IMG/VR virus record: IMGVR_UViG_3300042549_002866
Coordinates: 1-28,342 of that record
Source of the DNA: a virus
Length of the DNA stretch: 28,342 bases
Strand: one strand, 5' to 3'
Made by a program: the position numbers and the translations under genes. How positions within the stretch are numbered: the first letter of the stretch is position 1; the number at the start of each line of letters is the position of its first letter. The notes under the pieces are model-generated. The model saw only the letters and a list, made by a program, of their open reading frames with translations, was not told the DNA's origin and did not search any database. This document shows, piece after piece, positions 19,867 through 27,891 of this stretch.

Positions 19867-20435
19867 TGTTTATGTTCGATGTAGAAACGCTGGGAGTAGA
19901 ATCCAATTGTGTGGTTCTTTCTGCAGCTATGGTTCACTTTGATCCAGAGAAACGACCAACCTATCAAGACTTGTTGGACAATGCATGCTTTGTAAAGTTC
20001 GATGTCAAGGAACAGATGGGTGTTGGTCGCACTGCATCAAAGTCTACACTTGAGTGGTGGAAAGGTCAACATGAATATGTTCGCAAGACTTCTCTTGATC
20101 CATCCCGTGAAGACATGACTGTTGAAAATGGAATGCAAAAGTTCTATGATTACATGAAGCAATTCCCAAATGCGGATAAACAAACTATGTGGGCACGAGG
20201 TTCATTAGACCAGATGGCTATTGATTCGCTTGCTGTTAAATTTGACTTGCAAGAGATTACAGGGTATAATGTATGGAGAGATGTGAGAACTGCAGTTGAC
20301 ATTATGTTTGGAACCACGAATGGCTATGTAGAAGTGGATCATCCTCTGTTCAAACGACACGAAGTTATCAAACATCATCCTGTCCACGACTGTGCACTTG
20401 ATGCAATGCAACTAATGTATGGAAAACAAGTTTAA
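19866..20435 (+). CDS. dexA: DexA-like 3'-5' exonuclease
   Basis: 189 residues with DEDDh exonuclease motifs: D5-x-E7 in FDVETLG, D115 in WARGSLDQMAI, and H174...D179 in HDCALDA. The segment FVKFDVKEQMGVGRTASKST with LEWW is close to the corresponding part of T4 DexA (exonuclease A, 227 aa). DexA degrades single-stranded DNA from the 3' end. Some relatives act on RNA (Rv2179c-like), so the substrate is not certain. It sits directly before polymerase with a TAATG overlap, suggesting co-expression. Confidence 0.85.
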   Translation: MFMFDVETLGVESNCVVLSAAMVHFDPEKRPTYQDLLDNACFVKFDVKEQMGVGRTASKSTLEWWKGQHEYVRKTSLDPSREDMTVENGMQKFYDYMKQFPNADKQTMWARGSLDQMAIDSLAVKFDLQEITGYNVWRDVRTAVDIMFGTTNGYVEVDHPLFKRHEVIKHHPVHDCALDAMQLMYGKQV

Positions 20436-22930
20436 TGGAATTTTATACCAGCGTCCACCCAGTGGGCGACAAGATCCTCGTTAGGGGATATCAAAACGGC
20501 AGGGCATATCAGCGTAAGGTAGATTTCTATCCTACGCTTTTTGTCACTTCTAAGGTTCCATCAAAATGGAAGACTCTTGAAGATACATTCGTTGATGAAA
20601 TAAAACCTGGAGGTATCCGTGAGACTCGTGACTTCCTAAAACGATACGAAGGTGTTGAAGGATTCCCAGTTTACGGTAACACCAACTACGCATATCAATA
20701 TATCAGTGACACTTACGAAGACGATGTCAACTGGGATATGGAACAGATTAAAGTATTCACAATTGACATTGAGACTGAAACTGAGAATGGATTCCCAGAT
20801 ATCAAGTCTGCCAACGAAGAAGTTCTTCTAATCACTATCAAGGATCTTCAATCAAAGAAGGTTGTTACCTTTGCTCAAACAAAGTATGGTGAGTATAAGT
20901 CTCCTCGTTCTGATGTTACGATGGTCAATTGTCGTGACGAACAACACATGCTCAAAGAGTTTATGATTTGGTGGCAGGGTAACTATCCAGATGTCATCAC
21001 TGGTTGGAACACTGACTTCTTCGATAATGTTTACTTGATCCATCGCATCCAGCGAGAGTTGGGTGATACATTTGCCAACAAGATTAGTCCATGGGGTTAT
21101 GTCAATCAACGAAAGACTTTCATTAAAGGTAATGAACAGATTCACTATGACATCATGGGTATCTCTCAGCTAGACTATCTTGAACTTTACAAGAAATATA
21201 CATATACAAAGCAAGAGTCATATCGTTTGGATTACATTGCTGGTGAGGAACTAGATGACGAAAAGAAAGAGAATCCAGGAAATGACTTCAAAGATTTCTA
21301 TACAAACTACTGGAAAGACTTTGTTGAATATAATATTCACGATGTGGAGTTAGTTGACAGACTCGAAGACAAAATGCGTCTGCTTGAACTGCATCTGACC
21401 ATGGCATACAATGCAAAGATTAACCCTGAAGATGTTTACTCTCAGGTTCGTATGTGGGACACTATCATTTACAATCACCTTCGCAAGAAAGGTATTGTCA
21501 TTCCAGCTAAGACTTACTCTGGAAAAGATTCCCAGTTCGAAGGTGCTTATGTAAAAGATCCAATGATTGGTATGCACAAGTGGGTTGTTTCCTTTGACTT
21601 GAACAGTTTGTATCCTCACTTGATCATGCAATACAACATCAGTCCAGAAACTCTAACGAGCGAGAAGTTGTCAGTCACTGTTGACAAGTTACTCAACAAA
21701 GAGATTGATACTGACTATCTTAAACGAAGAGACCTTGCCATGACTGCAAATGGTTGGACATATCGCAAAGACATCAAAGGGTTCATGCCTGAGTTGATGG
21801 AAGAGATGTATATCAATCGTTCCAAGTTTAAGAAACAGATGTTAAAGATTGAACAGGAATACCAAAACGATAAGACAAAGGTTCACCTGCTAAAAGATAT
21901 CTCTCGTCTTAACAACCTGCAGATGGCTATGAAGATTGCTCTTAACTCTGCTTATGGTGCGATGGGCAATCAGTACTTCCGTTACTTTGATATTAGAATG
22001 GCAGAGGGTATTACAACTTCTGGTCAGTTATCCATTCGTTGGATGGCGAACAAGTTGAATGCATTCCTCAACAAGACTCTCAAGACAGAGGGTAAAGACT
22101 TTGTCATTGCGATTGATACTGACTCAATCTATCTTACACTTGAACATCTCATCGAGAAAGTTTGCGAAGGTAAGAACACTGAGCAGAAGATCAAGTACAT
22201 GGATAAGATTTGCGAAGATGTTTTCCAACCATTCATTGATCAAGGTTACACCGAACTATCAGATTACATGAATGCATACAGTCAGAAGATGGTCATGAAG
22301 CGAGAAGTTCTTGCGGACAAAGCCATCTGGACTGCCAAGAAAAGATATATCATTAATGTTCACAACTCAGAAGGAGTTCAGTTTGCGAAACCTAAGATCA
22401 AAGTTATGGGTTTGGAGATGGTCAAGTCGTCTACACCTGCGGTTATTCGTACAAAGTTGCGTGATTCACTTCAAGTTATCCTCGCAGGGGATCAAAAAGA
22501 TCTACATACATATGTTATGGAGTTTAGAAAAGAGTTTGACAAATTACCGATTCAAGAGATTGCTTTCCCGAGAGGTATAAATGGATTGAAGCAGTACACT
22601 GGCTCTCCAATTTATACAAAGGGTACACCAATTCATGTTCGTGGTGCATTGTTGTTCAATCACCACTGCAAGCGATTCGGTATTGACAAGAAGTATCAAC
22701 CAATCCGTGATGGTGATAAGATTAAGTTTGTGTATGTGCGCACTCCGAATCCTCTGCAGGAAGATGTGATTGCATTCCCACAGGTTCTGCCAAAAGAGTT
22801 TAAATTAGAATCATACATAGATTATGACAAGATGTTTGAGAAGGTATTCCTCGATGCATTACAGATTGTTATTGAACCACTGGGTTGGAAGACTCAAGAA
22901 GAAAGTTCATTGGAGGATTTCTTTGGCTAA
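20435..22930 (+). CDS. 43: Family B DNA polymerase gp43
   Basis: 831 residues (T4 gp43: 898). N-terminal 3'-5' proofreading exonuclease: D111-I-E113 in FTIDIETET, GWNTDFFDNVYL (exo II), and YNIHDVELVDRL (exo III). Polymerase domain: motif A D388-LNSLYP, motif B KIALNSAYGAMGNQY, and motif C D561-T-D563 in AIDTDSIYL. The C-terminal tail SLEDFFG is probably the clamp-binding peptide that docks on gp45. It is the phage's replicative polymerase. No inteins or splits are seen. Confidence 0.98.
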   Translation: MEFYTSVHPVGDKILVRGYQNGRAYQRKVDFYPTLFVTSKVPSKWKTLEDTFVDEIKPGGIRETRDFLKRYEGVEGFPVYGNTNYAYQYISDTYEDDVNWDMEQIKVFTIDIETETENGFPDIKSANEEVLLITIKDLQSKKVVTFAQTKYGEYKSPRSDVTMVNCRDEQHMLKEFMIWWQGNYPDVITGWNTDFFDNVYLIHRIQRELGDTFANKISPWGYVNQRKTFIKGNEQIHYDIMGISQLDYLELYKKYTYTKQESYRLDYIAGEELDDEKKENPGNDFKDFYTNYWKDFVEYNIHDVELVDRLEDKMRLLELHLTMAYNAKINPEDVYSQVRMWDTIIYNHLRKKGIVIPAKTYSGKDSQFEGAYVKDPMIGMHKWVVSFDLNSLYPHLIMQYNISPETLTSEKLSVTVDKLLNKEIDTDYLKRRDLAMTANGWTYRKDIKGFMPELMEEMYINRSKFKKQMLKIEQEYQNDKTKVHLLKDISRLNNLQMAMKIALNSAYGAMGNQYFRYFDIRMAEGITTSGQLSIRWMANKLNAFLNKTLKTEGKDFVIAIDTDSIYLTLEHLIEKVCEGKNTEQKIKYMDKICEDVFQPFIDQGYTELSDYMNAYSQKMVMKREVLADKAIWTAKKRYIINVHNSEGVQFAKPKIKVMGLEMVKSSTPAVIRTKLRDSLQVILAGDQKDLHTYVMEFRKEFDKLPIQEIAFPRGINGLKQYTGSPIYTKGTPIHVRGALLFNHHCKRFGIDKKYQPIRDGDKIKFVYVRTPNPLQEDVIAFPQVLPKEFKLESYIDYDKMFEKVFLDALQIVIEPLGWKTQEESSLEDFFG

Positions 22931-23474
22931 CATTAGAGTTATCAAAAAAGGTATCAATGTTTCTAAGATACTGAAACAGTTACAACAATACCCAGAGGAC
23001 TGGGGTGCTCAGAAAGACATTGAAGGTGTGCACGATTTAGTTAATGAGTATGGATTCCCTGCAGTACAAGCAGGTGTCCTTCAATTAAAAATTGGTACTG
23101 TAAAAGACCTAAATCAATATGTGGGTGATAGTCAATCATCCGTAGAAACACCAGCGTATAGCAGACACACAGAGATTGTAGGATTCTTAAAAAGAAACTT
23201 TAAGAAATTTGATAGATGCGGATTCCTTTCGTTGCCAGTTGGTGGAGAAGTTGGGCAACATATCGACATCGGAGATTATTATCTTACAAGAGACAGATAC
23301 CATCTTGCAATACAAGGTTCATATGTTTACACTGTTGGTGGAGAATCTGTAAAGATTGATGCTGGTGATTTGATTTGGTTCAACAATAAACTACTACATG
23401 GAACTAAGAATGTTGGTGATGTAGTTCGCATTACATTTGTGTTTGATGTTCCACATTCCAAGAACAATCCATAG
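22923..23474 (+). CDS. Aspartyl/asparaginyl beta-hydroxylase-like oxygenase, TTG start
   Basis: 183 residues from a TTG at 22923, with GGAGG (22912-22916) six bases upstream, inside the end of gp43; the frame is open from 22824 but earlier codons are not convincing. The oxygenase motifs are H113-I-D115 in GQHIDIGD, then DRYHLAIQG (H127), a strand VKIDAGDLIWFNNKLLHGTK (H159), and R169 in VVRITFVFD. This is the layout of Asp/Asn beta-hydroxylases, Fe(II)/2OG enzymes with a double-stranded beta-helix. The first ~80 residues are a separate helical part. The substrate is unknown. TTG instead of ATG may keep its level low. Confidence 0.75.
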   Translation: MANIRVIKKGINVSKILKQLQQYPEDWGAQKDIEGVHDLVNEYGFPAVQAGVLQLKIGTVKDLNQYVGDSQSSVETPAYSRHTEIVGFLKRNFKKFDRCGFLSLPVGGEVGQHIDIGDYYLTRDRYHLAIQGSYVYTVGGESVKIDAGDLIWFNNKLLHGTKNVGDVVRITFVFDVPHSKNNP

Positions 23475-23503
23475 TTGCCTTGCAACAAAAGTTACTGTAT
23501 AAT
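23475..23503 (+). promoter_or_regulatory. Sigma70-like promoter for the thioredoxin-UvsX-gp41 unit
   Basis: TTGCCT (23475-23480), a 17-base spacer and TATAAT (23498-23503). The -35 box is inside a short inverted repeat GTTGC/GCAAC (23474-23486). AGGAG follows just after the -10 box, giving a very short leader. Confidence 0.78.
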
Positions 23504-23514
23504 AGGAGATATAA

Positions 23515-23766
23515 ATGAAGCTGTTAAAATTTTATGCCGATTGGTGTGGTCCATGCAAAGGACTCTCAATGGTCATCAATGGCGCAAAAGATAAGATTGA
23601 TATTCCAATTGAAGAATATGATATTGATAATGAGATGAAGATGGCTCAAGAACACAAAGTTCGATCTGTTCCAACTATGGTTTTAGTTGATGACACTGGA
23701 AAAGAAATCAGACGACAAGTGGGTATGGTCACCGAAGAAAAACTGTTAGAATTCCTGAAAGGTTAA
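23515..23766 (+). CDS. Thioredoxin-like protein
   Basis: 83 residues, a minimal thioredoxin fold. The active site WCGPC (about 10-14) follows LLKFYADWCGPC, and the cis-Pro loop VRSVPTMVLVDD comes later, then the final helix TEEKLLEFLKG. It is shorter than E. coli thioredoxin (~108 aa) but has the full redox motif. Phage thioredoxins can keep ribonucleotide reductase reduced or act as accessory factors; no such target is visible here. TAGGAG is well placed upstream of the ATG. Confidence 0.93.
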   Translation: MKLLKFYADWCGPCKGLSMVINGAKDKIDIPIEEYDIDNEMKMAQEHKVRSVPTMVLVDDTGKEIRRQVGMVTEEKLLEFLKG

Positions 23767-23767
23767 T

Positions 23768-24841
23768 ATGAGCATTTTAGATAAGATTAAAAAGAATAGT
23801 ACCATCAAAGACTCTGCGATTCTATCAGAATCAAAGTTCTTTAAGAAGAAGGATATGATTCCTACTTCTGTTCCAATCATCAATGTGGCTTTGTCTGGTC
23901 GTCTTGATGGTGGACTTACTCCAGGAATTACAATGTGGGCTGGTCCAAGCAAACACTTCAAGACAGCATTCTCATTGCTAATGGCTAAGTCCTACATGGA
24001 CAAGTATGAAGATGCAGCGTTGTTGTTCTATGATTCAGAGTTCGGTACTCCGCAGTCTTACTTCGATACATTCGGTATTGATACAAAGCGAGTTGTTCAT
24101 ACTCCACTCACTGATGTGGAACAATTGAAGTTCGATATTATGCAACAGTTGTCCAATGTAGAGCGTGGTGATCATTTGATTATTGTCATTGACTCCATTG
24201 GTAATCTGGCTTCTAAGAAAGAAGTTGAAGATGCCATGGAAGGTAAGTCTGTTGCAGATATGTCAAGAGCAAAACAGATGAAGTCATTGTTCCGTATGGT
24301 AACTCCACACTTGAACTTGAAAGATATTCCACTCGTTGTAGTGAACCATACATATATGGAGATCGGAATGTTCCCGAAAGCAATCGTTGGTGGTGGTACT
24401 GGTGCAATGTATTCAGCAGATAATGTATACATTCTTGGTCGTCAGCAAGAAAAAGAAGGCACTGAGATTGTAGGTTACAATTTTATTATCAATGTAGAGA
24501 AGAGTCGTTATGTTAAAGAGAAATCTAAAATTCCTGTTTCTGTATCTTTTGATGGTGGGCTCAGTAAGTGGTCTGGTCTACTTGACCTTGCTCTTGAATC
24601 CAAGCATGTGGTCAAACCAAGTAACGGATGGTATTCCAAATGTGACCCTGAGACTGGTGAAGTAGAAGCCAAGAAATATCGTATCAAAGAAACTGACAAC
24701 AAAGATTTCTGGTTATCGATTCTTACAAGCAAATCATTCTATGACTTCATTAAGAGCAAATACTCAATTGGTCAAGGTGGACAGATGATGCAAGAAGATG
24801 ACTTAGACAAAGCATTGGAAGAGTTAGATTTCGATGAGTAA
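23768..24841 (+). CDS. uvsX: RecA-like recombinase UvsX
   Basis: 357 residues (T4 UvsX: 390). The Walker A is GPSKHFKT (59-66), the divergent form typical of UvsX (T4 GPSKSFKS), with Walker B LIIVID (D142). LSGRLDGGLTPGITMWAGPS and VVVNHTYMEIGMFPKAIVGG also fit. The C-terminus is acidic (EDDLDKALEELDFDE), as in other UvsX/RecA proteins. It coats single-stranded DNA and drives strand exchange for recombination-dependent replication, after end resection by gp46/gp47. It overlaps the next ORF by eight bases. Confidence 0.96.
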   Translation: MSILDKIKKNSTIKDSAILSESKFFKKKDMIPTSVPIINVALSGRLDGGLTPGITMWAGPSKHFKTAFSLLMAKSYMDKYEDAALLFYDSEFGTPQSYFDTFGIDTKRVVHTPLTDVEQLKFDIMQQLSNVERGDHLIIVIDSIGNLASKKEVEDAMEGKSVADMSRAKQMKSLFRMVTPHLNLKDIPLVVVNHTYMEIGMFPKAIVGGGTGAMYSADNVYILGRQQEKEGTEIVGYNFIINVEKSRYVKEKSKIPVSVSFDGGLSKWSGLLDLALESKHVVKPSNGWYSKCDPETGEVEAKKYRIKETDNKDFWLSILTSKSFYDFIKSKYSIGQGGQMMQEDDLDKALEELDFDE

Positions 24842-25169
24842 TTTTAGATACCAAGTTCTTGAACACAAACACAGTGGACTTCAAGCAATTAAGTTGACTG
24901 AAGGTGCGTTTGAGGGTATAATCTATACATATGGAAAGGTGTCATTCGATCCAGATGAAAAGAATGACTCCTTGCATTTAAAGTTTGAGTATGAGATACT
25001 TGAGAATGCTGATAAAGGTATGACAGACTTCAAACCTTTTGAAGCATACATAGGTGATATACTACAAGAATTGCTGCATCAAGGTGTGGAAGAAAATAAT
25101 TTAACATATACAGGCGGAACAGAAATTGATGCGAATAGAACAAAAGATTCTGAGCAATCTGATATTTGA
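24834..25169 (+). CDS. Hypothetical protein between uvsX and gp41 (111 aa)
   Basis: 111 residues, overlapping uvsX by eight bases and the gp41 start by about 40. Beta-rich N-terminal part: NFRYQVLEHKHSGLQAIKLT, then GAFEGIIYTYGKVSFDPDEK, and a helix DFKPFEAYIGDILQELLHQG. No motif is known to me. A small gene also sits between uvsX and 41 in T4 (gene 40), but I see no convincing sequence resemblance to gp40. The synteny suggests a recombination or helicase accessory role only by position. Confidence 0.72.
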   Translation: MSNFRYQVLEHKHSGLQAIKLTEGAFEGIIYTYGKVSFDPDEKNDSLHLKFEYEILENADKGMTDFKPFEAYIGDILQELLHQGVEENNLTYTGGTEIDANRTKDSEQSDI

Positions 25170-26520
25170 TGAGAAGTATTGTCGTAAAGTAATTCCATTT
25201 ATCAAGAAAGAATATTTTGCAGAGCGCAAAGAAGTAATCTTGGCAGACGAGATTGTTTCTTTCTTTACGAAGTATAACAAGCCAGCATCCAAAGAAATCC
25301 TACAGATTGAAATTAGTAATAGGAAAGATCTCAACGATAAAGAGTTGTCTGAACTTGGCGACTTTATCGGCACATTGAGTCAGGAACCAGTCAATGAAGA
25401 CTGGATGTTAGAACATACTGAAAAGTTTTGTAAAGATAGGGCAGTTTATAATGGAGTTCTCTCGGCAATCAGAATCATTGACGGAAACGATAAGCACCAA
25501 ACGAAAGATGCTATACCATCTATTCTTTCTGATGCTCTTGCCGTTTCATTTGATAATCATATTGGGCATGACTATCTTGATGACCACAACGAGAGGTATG
25601 ATTTTTATCATAGGGTGGAAGAGAAGGTTGCATTCGACCTTGACATGTTCAATAAAATCACTAAGGGTGGACTATCAAAGAAAACGCTTAACATTTGTCT
25701 TGCTGGCACTGGTGTTGGTAAGTCTTTGTTTATGTGCCATGTGGGTGCTGGTTGTCTAACCCAAGGAAAAAATGTATTATACATAACTATGGAAATGGCA
25801 GAAGAACGAATCGCTGAAAGAATTGATGCGAATCTTCTTAACCTAACCATGGATGAACTAAAAGTTATTGACAGGGATATCTACGAAAGTCGTATTGCTA
25901 AGATTACAGCTAAGACTAAAGGTAAACTAATTGTCAAAGAATACCCAACTGCTGGTGCTCACTCTGGTCATTTCCGTGCACTGCTGGAAGAACTAAAGTT
26001 GAAACGAGAATTTAAACCTGATATTATCTTCATTGACTATCTCAATATTTGTGCGAGTCAACGAATGAAGCAAGGTGGAAGTATTAACTCTTATACATAT
26101 ATTAAGAGCATTGCAGAAGAACTAAGAGGATTGGCAGTTGAGTATAATGTTCCCATTGTCTCAGCCACTCAAACAACTCGTTCTGGATTCACAAACTCGG
26201 ATCCAGGACTTGAAGATACCTCTGAATCTTTTGGATTGCCAGCGACAGCTGACTTTATGTTTGCTTTGGTCAGCAATGAGGAGTTGGAAGGATTGAATCA
26301 GATTATTGTTAAACAGTTGAAGAATCGCTATAACGATCCAGGATTCTATAAGAGATTTGTTATTGGAGTTGATCGAGCGAAGATGAAACTCTATGATGTA
26401 GAGGCATCGGCACAAACGCTGAGTGACTCTGGAAAGAGTGATGACGATGAACCCATGTTTGATAAAAGTAATTTTGGTCGCAGACAAAAAGCAGAATCAT
26501 TCGAAGGATTTAAGTTTTAG
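25129..26520 (+). CDS. 41: Replicative helicase gp41 (DnaB-like)
   Basis: 463 residues from the ATG at 25129 (a TTG at 25126 precedes it). It aligns with T4 gp41 (475 aa): ILSNLIFDEKYCRKVIPFIK at the start, Walker A AGTGVGKS (192-199), NVLYITMEMAEERIAERIDA, and ESFGLPATADFMFALV. It is a hexameric 5'-3' helicase that unwinds the fork and recruits primase. Its start lies inside the preceding gene in another frame. The ribosome binding site (GGCGGAAC) is modest. Confidence 0.97.
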   Translation: MRIEQKILSNLIFDEKYCRKVIPFIKKEYFAERKEVILADEIVSFFTKYNKPASKEILQIEISNRKDLNDKELSELGDFIGTLSQEPVNEDWMLEHTEKFCKDRAVYNGVLSAIRIIDGNDKHQTKDAIPSILSDALAVSFDNHIGHDYLDDHNERYDFYHRVEEKVAFDLDMFNKITKGGLSKKTLNICLAGTGVGKSLFMCHVGAGCLTQGKNVLYITMEMAEERIAERIDANLLNLTMDELKVIDRDIYESRIAKITAKTKGKLIVKEYPTAGAHSGHFRALLEELKLKREFKPDIIFIDYLNICASQRMKQGGSINSYTYIKSIAEELRGLAVEYNVPIVSATQTTRSGFTNSDPGLEDTSESFGLPATADFMFALVSNEELEGLNQIIVKQLKNRYNDPGFYKRFVIGVDRAKMKLYDVEASAQTLSDSGKSDDDEPMFDKSNFGRRQKAESFEGFKF

Positions 26521-26529
26521 GAGAAAGTT

Positions 26530-27891
26530 ATGGTAAAAGTAATTGTAGCAGATAATAAAATCAATTGTGAGCATCTTATTGGACAGTTTGTGGATGAGAG
26601 TCACTATGATCATCTACTTGAAGAAGACTGTGATGTTTACATGCCAGCCAACTGCGATCTAGCAACTCAAGCTGAGTGTGAACAAGAGTGTTCTTCTTGC
26701 GACATCGGTGCAGATGAAAGACGAATTGTTTTGAAGTTCCGTAAGAACTACTTCAGTAAAGAACAACAGGATGCAGCGTATGCTGGTCTTCGTGAAGCTG
26801 CAACTGAAACTCAGAATCGTGGTGCTGCAGCTGGTCCACGAAATGAGAAATTAGGTAATCGTGAATGGGTTACTGAATATGAATCAGACATCATTGAATA
26901 CTTCTTGGATCCGAAAGCATCATTGGATGGAGATCCAATTGATATCATCAAAGCCAAGCATGAAGGTAAGACTGATAAACCATCTACACGAAATAATGTT
27001 TGGGGTATTCAAGCAGTTAAGAAAGATGGATTCGTTTTCAATGAGTGGGTAGAAAGAGTTCGTAAGTTAGATGCAACTGAAATGATTTCAGAAGCAAGAC
27101 GAATCGAGAAAGCATATGTTTGCGCAACTACCTATGCCAATGGTGTTATGTCTGGTATTGCTGGATGGTTCGATCGTTATCCTCGCATTCCTTATGGTCG
27201 TGCGACTTCTTATACTGCGAGAAATCCAGAGAAGTTTGCTATGGCATATCCATTCCTCCAGCAACTTGCTGTAGGTTTTAAAGATTTGCTACCATGGCGA
27301 TATAACAATCAGATGGAAGCAGCAAAGAAACTAGATCCTGCTTTCTTAGTTCCTGAAACTCCATTCACTACTATCACTGTGAACAAAACATTCCGCACTG
27401 CTGCACATAGAGATGCTGGTGATTTGAAAACTGGTTTGAGTAATCTCTTGGTTCTTTCCAACAATGGTAACTACTCTGGTGGTTATTTGATTGCTCCAGA
27501 ATATCGTGTTGCCGTAAATGTAAGACCTGGAGATTTGTTACTCATTAATAACCATGATGTTATCCATGGTAATACCCCAATCGTATTAAACGATGCAACA
27601 GCAGAGCGTGTATCATTGGTATGTTACTTCCGTGAAAAGATGGCTGAGTTGGGATCTAAAGAGTATGAAGATTGTCGTTATGAATTTGTTGAGCAACGAA
27701 GACTTAACAAAGAACATCCAGACCAAAAGTATGAAGATGGTTCACAACGACATCTTTGGAATGGTGTGAGTCCTTCAATGTGGGATTCTCAAGAGTGGTA
27801 TGAATACCTTGAAAGTAAACTTGGTCGTGAAACTTTAATGAAGTATCACCCAGATGCGCAAGAGGCAAATTCACTTGAAGGATTCTTTTAA
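26530..27891 (+). CDS. TET/JBP-like Fe(II)/2OG dioxygenase
   Basis: 453 residues with TTAGGAG upstream. The catalytic core is in the second half: VNKTFRTAAHRDAGD contains H293-x-D295, and GDLLLINNHDVIHGNTPI gives the distal His (H346, or H342), with R360 in ERVSLVCYFREK. These are features of the TET/JBP family, which oxidises the methyl group of 5-methylcytosine or thymine in DNA; marine phage members are known. A Cys/Glu-rich segment (ECEQECSSCDIG) near residue 50 could bind metal. No cytosine methyltransferase or glycosyltransferase is in the window, so the substrate base is not shown. It lies next to the replication genes. Confidence 0.8.
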   Translation: MVKVIVADNKINCEHLIGQFVDESHYDHLLEEDCDVYMPANCDLATQAECEQECSSCDIGADERRIVLKFRKNYFSKEQQDAAYAGLREAATETQNRGAAAGPRNEKLGNREWVTEYESDIIEYFLDPKASLDGDPIDIIKAKHEGKTDKPSTRNNVWGIQAVKKDGFVFNEWVERVRKLDATEMISEARRIEKAYVCATTYANGVMSGIAGWFDRYPRIPYGRATSYTARNPEKFAMAYPFLQQLAVGFKDLLPWRYNNQMEAAKKLDPAFLVPETPFTTITVNKTFRTAAHRDAGDLKTGLSNLLVLSNNGNYSGGYLIAPEYRVAVNVRPGDLLLINNHDVIHGNTPIVLNDATAERVSLVCYFREKMAELGSKEYEDCRYEFVEQRRLNKEHPDQKYEDGSQRHLWNGVSPSMWDSQEWYEYLESKLGRETLMKYHPDAQEANSLEGFF

